This document shows, piece by piece, positions 27,642-35,782 of a stretch of DNA of 64,000 nucleotides. The notes beneath the pieces are model-generated. The model did no database searches. It saw only the letters and a list, made by a program, of their open reading frames with translations, and was not told where the DNA came from. Made by a program: the position numbers and the translations under genes. Source of the DNA: DASRWD01 sp044507975 (lineage in GTDB: Bacteria > Deinococcota > Deinococci > Deinococcales > Trueperaceae). The DNA is taken from assembly GCA_044507975.1 (NCBI GenBank), contig JBIQIQ010000001.1, positions 1 through 64,000 on the forward strand, written 5' to 3'. Position 1 is the stretch's first letter. The number at the start of each line of letters is the position of its first letter.

Positions 27642-29006
27642 CTACAGGATGTAGCGGCTGAGGTCCTCGTCTCCGACGACGTCCTCCAGCTTCGCGCGCA
27701 CCAGCTCGGCGTCCACCACTACCTTTCCGAGGTCGGTGCCGAAGGCCGCGTCGTCGAGCACGGTCTCGAGGATGGTGTGCAGGCGCCGGGCGCCGATGTC
27801 CTCGACCTCCCGGTTGACGCGCTCGGCGTACTCGGCGATGGCGTCGATACCGCTGTCCGCGAAGGAGAGCTGGGTGCCGTCGACCGCGAGCAGCGCCTGG
27901 TACTGCTTGGTCAGAGCGTGCTCCGGCTCGGTGAGGATGCGCCTCAGGTCGCCCTGCGAGAGCTCCTCGAGCTCGACGCGGATCGGGAAGCGCCCCTGCA
28001 GCTCCGGGATCAGGTCGCTGGGCTTGGCGACGCTGAACGCTCCGGCGGCGATGAAGAGGACGTGGTCGGTGCGCACCTGCCCCTGGCGGGTGTTGACCTG
28101 CGTGCCCTCGACTATCGGCAGCAGGTCCCGCTGCACGCCCTCGCCGCTGACGTCGCCCGAGCCCTGCCGGTCGCCGCCGGCGATCTTGTCGATCTCGTCG
28201 ATGAAGACGATGCCCATCTCCTCGGCGCGCCGCACGGCCTCACCGGCGACGGCGTCGCGGTCGATCAGGTGGCCCGCCTCCTCGTCCTCCAGCAGCCGCC
28301 TGGCCTCCTTCACGCTCACCTTGCGCTTGACCCGCTTCTCGGGCATGAAGCGCCGGAACATGTCCTGGAGGTTCATGCCCGTCTCCTCCATGCCCGGCAT
28401 CGGGATCGTGACGTTGGGCTCGTCCTTGACCTCGATCTCGACCATGCGCTCGTCGAGCTCGCCGGACGCGAGCAGGCTCCGCATGCGGTCGCGGCCCTCG
28501 CCGCTGCCGCCCGGCAGCAGGACGTCGAGCAGCCGCTCGGTGGCGGCCGCGGCGGCGCGCTCCTTGACCTCGGCGCGCTTCTCCTCCTCGACCATCAGCT
28601 CCGCGGCGCGGACGAGGTCGCGGACGATCGAGTCGACGTCGCGGCCGACGTAGCCGACCTCGGTGAACTTCGTCGCCTCCACCTTCACGAACGGAGCCCG
28701 CGCCAGCCGCGCGAGCCGCCTGGCGATCTCGGTCTTGCCCACGCCTGTCGGGCCGATCAGCATGATGTTCTTGGGGGTCACCTCGGCCTGGACGTCGTCC
28801 GGGAGCTGCCGGCGGCGGTAGTGGTTGCGCAGGGCGATGGCGACGGCGCGCTTGGCCTTGGCCTGCCCGACGATGTGGCGGTCGAGCTCCGCCACGATCT
28901 CGACGGGCGTCATGCCGCCCGCGCGCTTGACGAGCAGCGACGTCGAGCCGTCGGAGGCGACCGCGTAGGAGGCGCGGCCCGGGGTCGGGTCGTTCGGGCC
29001 CGGCAT
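27642..29006 (-). CDS. hslU: ATP-dependent protease ATPase subunit HslU
   Basis: AAA+ unfoldase that feeds HslV; 454 aa. MTPVEIVAELDRHIVGQ starts the conserved part at residue 32, giving a 31-residue N-terminal extension. Walker A GPTGVGKT has Lys91, then the FTEVGYVGRDVDSIVRDL pore-loop region (GYVG), Walker B GIVFIDEIDKIA, and sensor and C-terminal motifs. ATG 29006 is supported by an AGGAGGG Shine-Dalgarno and by the one-base TGATG overlap with hslV. A start at Met32 (28913) remains possible. Confidence 0.96.
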   Translation of the reverse strand: MPGPNDPTPGRASYAVASDGSTSLLVKRAGGMTPVEIVAELDRHIVGQAKAKRAVAIALRNHYRRRQLPDDVQAEVTPKNIMLIGPTGVGKTEIARRLARLARAPFVKVEATKFTEVGYVGRDVDSIVRDLVRAAELMVEEEKRAEVKERAAAAATERLLDVLLPGGSGEGRDRMRSLLASGELDERMVEIEVKDEPNVTIPMPGMEETGMNLQDMFRRFMPEKRVKRKVSVKEARRLLEDEEAGHLIDRDAVAGEAVRRAEEMGIVFIDEIDKIAGGDRQGSGDVSGEGVQRDLLPIVEGTQVNTRQGQVRTDHVLFIAAGAFSVAKPSDLIPELQGRFPIRVELEELSQGDLRRILTEPEHALTKQYQALLAVDGTQLSFADSGIDAIAEYAERVNREVEDIGARRLHTILETVLDDAAFGTDLGKVVVDAELVRAKLEDVVGDEDLSRYIL

Positions 29007-29617
29007 CAGGAGTCGCCCTCCTGGACGTCGCCCTCGTCGGCGACGGGGTCGTCCCCGTCGTCAGGCTCGGAGGCTCCCTCGGCGGTCACCGTCAGCACGG
29101 TGGCGTTGCCGCTCGTGAACACGTCGATGTCGGCGGCGATCGCCAGGGCGGCGCGCCCTATCTCCTCGGCGCCCAGCTCGGTGTTGCGCAGCAGCGCGGT
29201 CGCAGCGGCCTGCGCGTACGGGCCGCCGGAGCCGACGGCCGCCACCGGCTCGTCCGGCGCGATGACGTCGCCGGCGCCCGAGAGCGTGAGTATCTGCTCG
29301 TGGTCGGCGACGATCAGCATCGCCTCGAGGTTGCGAAGGGCGCGGTCGGTGCGCCACTCCTTGACGGTCTCGACGGCGGCGCGGGTCAGGTTGCCGCGGT
29401 AGCTCTCCAGGTAGCCCTCGAACTTGTCCAGCAGGGTGAACGCGTCGGACACGGCGCCGGCGAACCCAGCGACGACCTTGCCGCCCTCGAGCGCGCGCAC
29501 CTTCACCGCGCCGCGCTTCACGATCGTGTCGCCCAGGCTGACCTGCCCGTCGCCCACTAGGGCCGTCACGCCGTTACGGTTGACCGCCACGATCGTCGTG
29601 CCATGGAACCTCTTCAT
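29006..29617 (-). CDS. hslV: ATP-dependent protease proteolytic subunit HslV
   Basis: Threonine protease of the proteasome beta family; 203 aa. MKRFHGTTIVAVNRNG would be processed to expose the catalytic Thr of TTIVAV. GDGQVSLGDTIVKRGAVKVR and GSGGPYAQAAATALL follow as in the family. It is about 25 residues longer than usual because of an acidic C-terminal tail rich in Asp, Glu and Gly. ATG 29617 is chosen over an upstream GTG because MKRFHGTT is the normal N-terminus. Confidence 0.96.
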   Translation of the reverse strand: MKRFHGTTIVAVNRNGVTALVGDGQVSLGDTIVKRGAVKVRALEGGKVVAGFAGAVSDAFTLLDKFEGYLESYRGNLTRAAVETVKEWRTDRALRNLEAMLIVADHEQILTLSGAGDVIAPDEPVAAVGSGGPYAQAAATALLRNTELGAEEIGRAALAIAADIDVFTSGNATVLTVTAEGASEPDDGDDPVADEGDVQEGDS

Positions 29618-29657
29618 CGCCCGCGAGGTTATCACCGGTCCGCAGAGGCTGACCGTC

Positions 29658-29686
29658 TTGACAGGACGACGCGCCTCATCTAAATT
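29658..29686 (+). promoter_or_regulatory. Consensus promoter TTGACA-N17-TAAATT
   Basis: The -35 TTGACA (29658-29663) is perfect and 17 bases from the -10 TAAATT (29681-29686). It drives the ArsR-family gene. With initiation six bases after the -10, the mRNA would be almost leaderless. An inverted repeat GGTT-ATGC-AACC at 29694-29705 overlaps the start and is a possible operator. Confidence 0.8.
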
Positions 29687-29697
29687 ACTACTTGGTT

Positions 29698-30057
29698 ATG
29701 CAACCGTCAGGTTATGAAGACTCAGGCTCGGCGCATCTCGACGCGGTGTTCGCGGCGCTCGCCGACCCGACGCGCAGGGCGATCCTCGAGCGCCTGGCCG
29801 CCGGGGAGGCCACGGTCACGGAGCTCGCGGCCCCGCTCGACATCAGCCAGCCCGCGGTGTCCAAGCACCTCAAGGTGCTCGAGGTGGCCGGGCTCGTGTC
29901 GGTCCACCGCGACGGCACCAGCCGCCCCCGCCGTCTCGAGGCCGCCCCGCTGGCCGAGGCGAACGCCTGGCTCGAGCGCTACCGGGAGTTCTGGGAGGCG
30001 AGCTTCGGCCGCCTCGACGGTCTGCTGGCCGAGCTGCGCAGGCAGCGCAGCAGCTGA
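29698..30057 (+). CDS. ArsR-family helix-turn-helix regulator
   Basis: 119 aa winged-helix repressor. DPTRRAILERLAAGEATVTELA, SQPAVSKHLKVLEVAGLVSV (recognition helix) and HRDGTSRPRRL (wing) are all clear. There are no Cys or His metal sites, which fits the ArsR subgroup encoded with VOC and SRPBCC proteins rather than metal sensors. ATG 29698 is chosen; TTG 29692, five bases after the -10 box, would add two residues. Probably represses itself and the next two genes. Confidence 0.9.
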   Translation: MQPSGYEDSGSAHLDAVFAALADPTRRAILERLAAGEATVTELAAPLDISQPAVSKHLKVLEVAGLVSVHRDGTSRPRRLEAAPLAEANAWLERYREFWEASFGRLDGLLAELRRQRSS

Positions 30058-30109
30058 GGGGGCGCGGGCCGGGCCGATCGAGGCCGCGGCCGCGCCGGGA
30101 GGAGAGAGC

Positions 30110-30571
30110 ATGGCTACGAAGGTCACGACGTTCCTGATGTTCGAGGAGGGCGCCCGCGAGGCGGCCGAGTTCTACGCCTCGGTGTTCGAGGACGGCAGGG
30201 TGCTGCCGGGTGGCGGACCGGGCGTCAGCTTCGAGCTGGGCGGCCAGCGCTTCGACGCCTTCGACGGCGGCCCGAGCTTCCGCTTCAGCGAGGCGATCTC
30301 CCTGCACGTGAGCTGCCAGGACCAGGCCGAGGTCGACTACTACTGGGACAGGCTGCGCGAGGGTGGAGGCGAGGAGAGCATGTGCGGCTGGCTGAAGGAC
30401 CGCTTCGGCGTGTCGTGGCAGGTCGTGCCCGTGGCTCTTGGCCGCCTGCTCGCCGACCCCGACCCGGAGCGCGCCCAGCGCGCGATGCAGGCCATGCTCC
30501 AGATGCGCAAGCTCGACGTCGCCGCCCTCGAGGCCGCTGCCGACGGCAGGGCCCTGGAGCCGAGCGCGTGA
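30110..30571 (+). CDS. VOC-superfamily protein (PhnB/glyoxalase-like)
   Basis: 153 aa, single vicinal-oxygen-chelate type module: TTFLMFEEGAREAAEFYASVF, FELGGQRFDAFDGGPSF, and DYYWDRLREGGGEESMCGWLKDRFGVSWQV. Proteins of this kind (sometimes labelled 3-demethylubiquinone methyltransferase-like) have no proven reaction. A strong GGAGGAGA Shine-Dalgarno precedes ATG 30110. The stop overlaps the SRPBCC gene (GTGA). Confidence 0.87.
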   Translation: MATKVTTFLMFEEGAREAAEFYASVFEDGRVLPGGGPGVSFELGGQRFDAFDGGPSFRFSEAISLHVSCQDQAEVDYYWDRLREGGGEESMCGWLKDRFGVSWQVVPVALGRLLADPDPERAQRAMQAMLQMRKLDVAALEAAADGRALEPSA

Positions 30572-31059
30572 CCCGTAGCGCGGCGCTGGACCTGACGACT
30601 CCCACCGAGACGACCGTGAGGATCGTCCGCAGCCTCGCGGCGCCGCGGGAGCTGGTCTTCGAGGCCTACACGACGCCCGAGCTCCTGCGCCGGTGGCTGC
30701 TCGGGCCGGAGGGCTGGACGATGCCCGTCTGCGAGGTGGACCTGCGGCCCGGCGGCGGCTACCGCTACGTCTGGCGCAAGGAGGGCGAGGCCGAGCTGGC
30801 CCTGACCGGGGCCTACGACGAGGTCGAGCCGCCCGAGCGCCTCGTAGCGCGGGAGACCTACGACGACGACTGGACGGGCGGGACCACCACCGTCGTCACC
30901 GAGTTCGAGGCCCAGGAGGACGGCGGCACCCTGGTGCGGACGACCGTGGAGTTCGCCAGCGCCGAGGCCCGCGAGGCGGCCGTGCGCACCGGCATGGCCG
31001 ACGGCATGGAGGCCGGCTTCCGGCGCCTGGAGCGGGTCCTGGACGAGCGCCCAGGCTGA
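30568..31059 (+). CDS. SRPBCC (AHSA1-like) domain protein
   Basis: 163 aa START/Bet v1-like fold with an internal hydrophobic cavity. RIVRSLAAPRELVFEAYTTPELLRRWLLGPEGW and DLRPGGGYRYVWRKEGEA are typical AHSA1 motifs. GTG start overlaps the VOC gene stop by four bases. ArsR, VOC and SRPBCC genes recur together in many bacteria, and this operon is most likely a small-molecule stress response of unknown ligand. Confidence 0.87.
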   Translation: MTRSAALDLTTPTETTVRIVRSLAAPRELVFEAYTTPELLRRWLLGPEGWTMPVCEVDLRPGGGYRYVWRKEGEAELALTGAYDEVEPPERLVARETYDDDWTGGTTTVVTEFEAQEDGGTLVRTTVEFASAEAREAAVRTGMADGMEAGFRRLERVLDERPG

Positions 31060-31074
31060 TCGGCCCGCCGGCGT

Positions 31075-31080
31075 TAGCAT
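31075..31080 (+). promoter_or_regulatory. Leaderless promoter: TAGCAT-N6-GTG (tdk)
   Basis: TAGCAT is exactly six bases before GTG 31087. Confidence 0.65.
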
Positions 31081-31086
31081 GGGCCG

Positions 31087-31689
31087 GTGTTGGGCCATAC
31101 CTTCTCCAGCGGCTGGGTCGAGGTGATCGCCGGGCCGATGTTCTCGGGCAAGAGCGAGGAGCTGATCCGACGGGTGACCCGGGCGCTGATCGCCAAGCAG
31201 GCCGTGCAGGTGTTCAAGCCGGCGATCGACGACCGCTACGAGGCCCTCGCCGTGGCCTCCCACATGGGCCGCACGCTCAGCGCCCGACCCGTGGCGGGCG
31301 TGGCGGAGCTCGAGGCCGCCCTGCTCGAGGAGACGCAGGTGGTGGCCGTAGACGAGGCGCAGTTCTTCGAGCTCGGCATCGTCGACCTCGTCGGCCGGCT
31401 CGCCGACACCGGCAAGCGCGTCATCCTGGCCGGCCTCGACACCGACTTCCGCGGCGAGCCCTTCGGCCCCATGGCCGAGCTCCTGGCGCGGGCCGAGGTC
31501 GTCGAGAAGCTCACCGCGATCTGCCGCTGCGGCCAGGCGGCCACGCGCACCCAGCGCCTCATCGCCGGCCGGCCGGCTTCCGCGGACGACCCGGTCGTGC
31601 TCGTGGGCGCCGCGGAGAGCTACGAGCCGCGGTGCCGCTCTTGCCACGTCGTGATCCGCACGGGCCGCCCCACGCCCCTGTTCCCCTGA
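31087..31689 (+). CDS. tdk: Thymidine kinase, type II
   Basis: Pyrimidine salvage enzyme phosphorylating thymidine; 200 aa. P-loop GPMFSGKSEELIRR (residues 16-23 core), the DEAQFF Walker B-like motif, and GLDTDFRGEPFGPM are present. Zinc-binding Cys pairs are CRCG and CRSCH, as in prokaryotic type II kinases. GTG start is set by TAGCAT six bases upstream. Confidence 0.96.
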   Translation: MLGHTFSSGWVEVIAGPMFSGKSEELIRRVTRALIAKQAVQVFKPAIDDRYEALAVASHMGRTLSARPVAGVAELEAALLEETQVVAVDEAQFFELGIVDLVGRLADTGKRVILAGLDTDFRGEPFGPMAELLARAEVVEKLTAICRCGQAATRTQRLIAGRPASADDPVVLVGAAESYEPRCRSCHVVIRTGRPTPLFP

Positions 31690-31781
31690 CCTAGCGCCCC
31701 AGGCGCCGGACCTCGTCCCGCTCCCTCCCCCTGCATCCGATGCGCGCTCAGCCGCGTACCAGTTGGCGGGAGGGAGGAACG

Positions 31782-32270
31782 ATGATCCGACGAGGAACGC
31801 ACGCTGCGGGTCGCTTCGTGACCGCGGCGCTGATCGCTCTCGCCGGCGCAGCCCTGGCCTTCGCGGCCGCTGGCCGCTACGGGGGTCCGGAGCCGGGCGC
31901 GCTGCTGGCGCAGGCTCCCGGAGCCGCTGGTGCGTCCACCGGCGTCTTCACGGAGGACCAGGCCGAGAGGGGCCAGGCCGTCTTCCAGGGGAGCTGCTCC
32001 GGCTGCCACGGTGGGAACCTGCAGGGCGGGATGGGCCCACGCCTCAGCCCGCTCGGGGGCCACTGGCAGGGCTCGACCCTCGCGGCCCTGTACCGCTTCG
32101 TCAGCGCGAACATGCCGATGAGCGCTCCTGGCAGCCTCGAGCCGCAGCAGTACGCCGACGTGATCGCCTACGTCCTCTCGCACAACGGCTTCCCGGCGGG
32201 CGAAGCCGAGCTGGCGGCCGACGACGCCGCCCTCGAGGCGTTCGTCATCGACGCCCCGCCGACGGAGTGA
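31782..32270 (+). CDS. Secreted monohaem cytochrome c
   Basis: 162 aa. The signal anchor (GRFVTAALIALAGAALAFAAA) is followed by one haem site CSGCH in ERGQAVFQGSCSGCHGGNLQGG and by MPMSAPGSLEPQQYADVIAYVL, where a Met may be the distal ligand. Proteins of this form act as electron carriers or as c-type subunits of dehydrogenases. GGGAGGGAGGA is a strong ribosome-binding site for ATG 31782. A small secreted protein follows 28 bases after the stop. Confidence 0.87.
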   Translation: MIRRGTHAAGRFVTAALIALAGAALAFAAAGRYGGPEPGALLAQAPGAAGASTGVFTEDQAERGQAVFQGSCSGCHGGNLQGGMGPRLSPLGGHWQGSTLAALYRFVSANMPMSAPGSLEPQQYADVIAYVLSHNGFPAGEAELAADDAALEAFVIDAPPTE

Positions 32271-32298
32271 ACGCCACGACCTGCATGGAGGTAAGACG

Positions 32299-32727
32299 AT
32301 GAAGAACCTGTTCAAGACCGTCGCCGTCCTGGCCCTGCTCCTCGGAGCGGGCCTCGTCTCTTCCCAGTCGATCGAGGCGCCGACGGGCGAGCTCGGCACC
32401 CAGCTCCAGACCGCCATCCAGCACGCCGGGTTCGCGGCCTCCGCCGAGGACCAGGCGATGGCCTCGCGGCACCTGGGGCACGTCCTCAACTGCCTCGTGG
32501 GCGAGGGCGGCGACGGCTTCAACGCCGACTGGGGCCACCCGTGCGGCGGACAGGGCGCCGGCATCGCCAACGACCTCGCCTCCCACCCGCAGGCCGCCGA
32601 CCTCCAGGCGGTGATAGACAGCGCCCGCGCGCTGGCGGCGCAGGGCGTCACCCAGCAGTCGCTGCTGGCCGTCCAAGCGGCCGCGGCGGCGGTCGGCGCG
32701 ATGCTGCAGGTGATCGCGGGCGGCTAG
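32299..32727 (+). CDS. Small secreted protein of unknown function
   Basis: 142 aa, not recognised. Signal peptide MKNLFKTVAVLALLLGAGLV ends near SSQS. The mature part is helical with a conserved-looking core, SRHLGHVLNCLVGEGGDGFN followed by WGHPCGGQGAG, with two Cys and two His that could bind metal or form a disulphide. GGAGGTAAG is a strong Shine-Dalgarno. It is co-transcribed with the upstream cytochrome c and could be its partner. Two hairpins follow. Confidence 0.75.
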   Translation: MKNLFKTVAVLALLLGAGLVSSQSIEAPTGELGTQLQTAIQHAGFAASAEDQAMASRHLGHVLNCLVGEGGDGFNADWGHPCGGQGAGIANDLASHPQAADLQAVIDSARALAAQGVTQQSLLAVQAAAAAVGAMLQVIAGG

Positions 32728-32746
32728 GTCCGCGTCCGCCTGAGCG

Positions 32747-32777
32747 GCTCACCGGCCGCACGCACCGGCCGGTGAGC
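32747..32777. terminator. Stem-loop after the cytochrome operon
   Basis: A perfect 11-bp stem GCTCACCGGCC / GGCCGGTGAGC with a 9-base loop. No T-run follows, so termination would be weak or it protects the 3' end. Confidence 0.5.
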
Positions 32778-32794
32778 GCGCAACCCTCCTGAGC

Positions 32795-32823
32795 GGGGCG
32801 GCCGGCGATGCCTGGGCCGCCCC
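32795..32823 (+). terminator. Second GC stem-loop downstream
   Basis: GGGGCGGC (32795-32802) pairs with GCCGCCCC (32816-32823) and is followed by GCCCCTT. With the preceding hairpin it probably ends the cytochrome operon before the BTAD gene. Confidence 0.5.
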
Positions 32824-32929
32824 GCCCCTTGCGAGGGAGCTGACCGGTTCCGGGTCACCCCGGCGGGCCAGCGCCTCGGCGGCCCGGTGAAGTGGGGAGG
32901 GCCGCAGCGGGAGCCACCGGCCGGCGACG

Positions 32930-32935
32930 TAGCAT
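32930..32935 (+). promoter_or_regulatory. Leaderless promoter: TAGCAT-N6-GTG (BTAD regulator)
   Basis: TAGCAT is exactly six bases before GTG 32942. It is the same element as before tdk. Confidence 0.65.
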
Positions 32936-32941
32936 GACCGA

Positions 32942-35515
32942 GTGTTGGCGGCCGAGACACGATTGAAGGCGAGCCTCATCGGCGACTCTCGCTTCTCGGC
33001 GGCCGGTGATCCGGTGAGACCGCCGTCCCGGAAGGGCAAGGCGCTACTGGCCTACCTGTGCCTCAACAGGGAGGGGGCGAGCCGCCACGAGCTCGCCGAG
33101 CTTCTGTGGGGACCGGGCCGGATGGCCAACGTCAGGCAGGAGCTCTACGCGTTGCGGCGGTTGCCGCACGCCGGCGCCTGGCTCACGGAGGACGACGTGG
33201 CGGTCAGGGTGGTCGCCGAGACGGACGTCGACGTCCTGAAGCTGACCGCGGAGGGTACCGGTACCGGTGACGACGCCGAGCTCCCCAGGCCTGGCGACCT
33301 GCTGCTCGGGCTCGACGGCCTGGCCACGCCCTTCCAGGAGTGGTTGGAGGTCGAGAGGGCGAGGGTCGCCGCGCTGGCGGCACGGGCATGGCTGGCCGTG
33401 GCCGCCCGCCACGAGCGCAGGGGTCGTCCCGACTTGGCGCTTGCCGCGGTCGATACCGCGCTCGCCCTCGACCCGACCGACGAGGCCGCGCACCGGCTGG
33501 GCATGCGCGCGGCGTACCGGCGAGGCGACGGGCCCGGGGCGCTGGCGCGGTTCGCCGCCTGCCGCGCGGCGCTGCGTGACGAGCTCGGGGTAGGCCCGGC
33601 GGAGGAGACCGAGGCGCTCGCAGCTCTCATCGAGAGCGGTCAGCCGCTGCGGCTCGAGCTCGACGCAGCTGCCATGTCCGAGACGGCGCTCGCGCTGGTC
33701 CGGGCCCTCGCCGTCTCGGCCGGTGCCCTGGGGCCGCGCGAGCTGGCGCGGGTCCTCGAGCGACCCGAGATGGACGTGGCGGACGAGCTCGCCGAGCTCG
33801 AGCGCGCCGGCCACGTCGATCGGTACCTGGTACTGGACCCGCGCTTGGCTCGTACCGCCTCGTCCCAGCTGCCGACCGGCCTCCGTCAGCTCCTCCAGCG
33901 TCGCGTCGCTGACGCTCTGATCGCCGAGGGGTGGGAAGACAGGGACCCAGAGCGCGTCGCGCGCCACCTCCTCGCGGCTGGCGACGCCGCCGCGGCCTCG
34001 CCGCTCCTGCTCCGGGCTGCCGAAGCGACCCTTGACCTCTCGGGGCCGGCCGCGGCCGTACCGCTGGCCATGCAGGCGGCCTGGACGGCAGACCAGCGGA
34101 GCGAGCAGAGGTTCGCGGCACTGCTGATAATCGAGGGCTGCGGTTCGCAGCTCGGCGATGCACCGCTCCAGGAGGCGGCCCTCGACGAGGCCGAGGTGCT
34201 GGCCCGGGAGGCCCAGCGCGACGCCTGGCTGGCCGAGGTCCGTGCTCGCCGGTCCCGCACCGCGCTGCGGAGAGGCCAGGTGGGTCTTGGCCTCGAGTGC
34301 GCCCTCGAAGCGCTCGAGATCGCATCGCGACTGCGCGACGAACGGCTCGAGGCTCGAGCCAGGAACGCCGTCGGAGCGGCCCAGTTCTTCGCTGGGGACC
34401 TCGAGGGCGCGGAACGATCCTTCGCGGACAACGTGGCCACGGGTGACCCCCTTGAGCGGTTCAGGGCCCTGAACAACCTCGGCAGCATCGCCGGGATGCT
34501 GGGCCGTACGCGGGAGGCGTTGGAGCACCTCGAGGAGGCTCTGACGCAGGCGCGGAGCACGGGCCAGCGCGGCGACGTCGTCGGCACGCTCAACAACCTC
34601 GCCGCTACCGCCGAGCGCCTGGGGGACTACCGGCGGGCGGTTCGTTACCTGCGAGAGAGCCTCGTCCTGGCACGCATGACGCAGTCGGGGGAGGCCGAGG
34701 GCCGCGTGCTCCTCAACCTGGCGGTCGTCTACGGCAGGTTGGGCGAGCTGGGGCCGTCGTGGAACACCGCGGCCGAAGCCGCTGAGATGGCCGAGGAGCG
34801 GAACGACCCCCGGTCGAGGATGCTCGCGTGCGAGCAGCGAGCGGAGGTGTACCGCCTCTGCGGCGGCCACGAGGAGGCCTTGGCCGCCTTCGACGAGGCG
34901 ACTCACCTGGCGAACGCCGTAGACGACGAGCGCAAGCTCTTGTCCCTGCGGGCCCAGCGAGCCGCCGCGCTCGCCTCTCTGTGGCGAGGCCAACGAGACC
35001 TGTCACACGCAGCGACGGCCATCGAAGCGGTGAGATCCGCCGGGCTGCGGGACGTCGCGACCTGGCTGCGCCTCGAGGTCGCCATGACGGCGCCCGAAGT
35101 GGCTACGGCCCGTCGCTGGCTGGACCCCGTCGAAGACGAGGTCACCGAGAACGAGCACGTCCGCTTCGTCACCGACATCGTGCGCCTGCGCACGGGCATG
35201 CTCGTCGACGCCGGCGCCGCCGAGCGTGAGTCGGCGGGCGGCGCCTGCGAGCGTCTCACGCCACAGCGGGACGCCGACGGGTCGGCGCCGGCCCGGTTCG
35301 CGGAGAGCCCGCACGCGCGCCTTCTGACGGAGCTCTGGCGCCTACGCCAGGCACCCCCGTCGGGCCGGTCGACGCTCGCCGACGCCTTGGCGAGGTGCCG
35401 CGAGGAGCTGAAGGACCAGGCGGGCGGCCTGCCGCACGCGCTGGCGACGGGCCGCGCCCGTCGTCCCGACGAGTGGCTGCTGGGTCTCGTGCCGCGGGCG
35501 TTGACGGCGTATTGA
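32942..35515 (+). CDS. BTAD/TPR transcriptional regulator (SARP-like)
   Basis: 857 aa. Residues about 20-80 form a winged-helix DNA-binding region (KGKALLAYLCLNREGASRHE, VRQELYALRRL). Residues about 110-220 form a BTAD-like helical domain (DPTDEAAHRLGMRAAYRRGD, DELGVGPAEETEAL). From about 330 onward the chain is tandem TPR-like helices (AVPLAMQAAW, ALEHLEEAL, AVRYLRESLVLARM). No NB-ARC ATPase P-loop is visible between them, unlike many SARP-LAL regulators. TPRs may sense a protein or peptide signal. Because it heads the secreted-protein cluster that starts 50 bases later, it probably controls that cluster. Confidence 0.88.
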   Translation: MLAAETRLKASLIGDSRFSAAGDPVRPPSRKGKALLAYLCLNREGASRHELAELLWGPGRMANVRQELYALRRLPHAGAWLTEDDVAVRVVAETDVDVLKLTAEGTGTGDDAELPRPGDLLLGLDGLATPFQEWLEVERARVAALAARAWLAVAARHERRGRPDLALAAVDTALALDPTDEAAHRLGMRAAYRRGDGPGALARFAACRAALRDELGVGPAEETEALAALIESGQPLRLELDAAAMSETALALVRALAVSAGALGPRELARVLERPEMDVADELAELERAGHVDRYLVLDPRLARTASSQLPTGLRQLLQRRVADALIAEGWEDRDPERVARHLLAAGDAAAASPLLLRAAEATLDLSGPAAAVPLAMQAAWTADQRSEQRFAALLIIEGCGSQLGDAPLQEAALDEAEVLAREAQRDAWLAEVRARRSRTALRRGQVGLGLECALEALEIASRLRDERLEARARNAVGAAQFFAGDLEGAERSFADNVATGDPLERFRALNNLGSIAGMLGRTREALEHLEEALTQARSTGQRGDVVGTLNNLAATAERLGDYRRAVRYLRESLVLARMTQSGEAEGRVLLNLAVVYGRLGELGPSWNTAAEAAEMAEERNDPRSRMLACEQRAEVYRLCGGHEEALAAFDEATHLANAVDDERKLLSLRAQRAAALASLWRGQRDLSHAATAIEAVRSAGLRDVATWLRLEVAMTAPEVATARRWLDPVEDEVTENEHVRFVTDIVRLRTGMLVDAGAAERESAGGACERLTPQRDADGSAPARFAESPHARLLTELWRLRQAPPSGRSTLADALARCREELKDQAGGLPHALATGRARRPDEWLLGLVPRALTAY

Positions 35516-35526
35516 CGCCACCTCTT

Positions 35527-35532
35527 TAGTCT
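35527..35532 (+). promoter_or_regulatory. Possible -10 box TAGTCT for the secreted-protein cluster
   Basis: TTTAGTCT lies 12 bases after the BTAD stop; the downstream GGGAGAGGGG at 35551-35560 then serves GTG 35567. This would give the cluster its own start separate from the regulator. Confidence 0.4.
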
Positions 35533-35566
35533 GCGCGGGAAGGTCGGTGAGGGAGAGGGGCGTCAG

Positions 35567-35782
35567 GTGCCGATGGACGAACGCTACTTGCTCCGGGTGC
35601 GGGGCGGCGCGGGCCGCCCCCCGAGCGCCACCCTGCGCGACCTGCGGGACGGCCGTCTCAGAGAGTTCGCGGCCATGGAGGACCTCATCCGTCATCTGCG
35701 GGCGATGGCGGTCGCCGGTGACGACGAGGACGAGGGTGCCCCCGATGGCACGGGCCGAGAGCCCGGGGAGGTTATGGAGTGA
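35567..35782 (+). CDS. Small cytosolic protein, first gene of the secreted-protein cluster
   Basis: 71 aa without signal peptide. DERYLLRVRGGAGRPPSATLRDLRDGRLREFAAMEDL looks like a compact beta-sheet plus helix unit. I recall similar short proteins beside BTAD/TPR regulators in other phyla, but that is unchecked. GTG 35567 lies six bases after GGGAGAGGGG; ATG 35573 is an alternative. Its stop overlaps the next start (GTGA). Confidence 0.6.
   Translation: MPMDERYLLRVRGGAGRPPSATLRDLRDGRLREFAAMEDLIRHLRAMAVAGDDEDEGAPDGTGREPGEVME

Noticed and set aside
31733..31743. Palindrome GCATCCGATGC before the cytochrome c gene
   Set aside because: Eleven bases with a one-base centre; too short to support an operator without a second copy.
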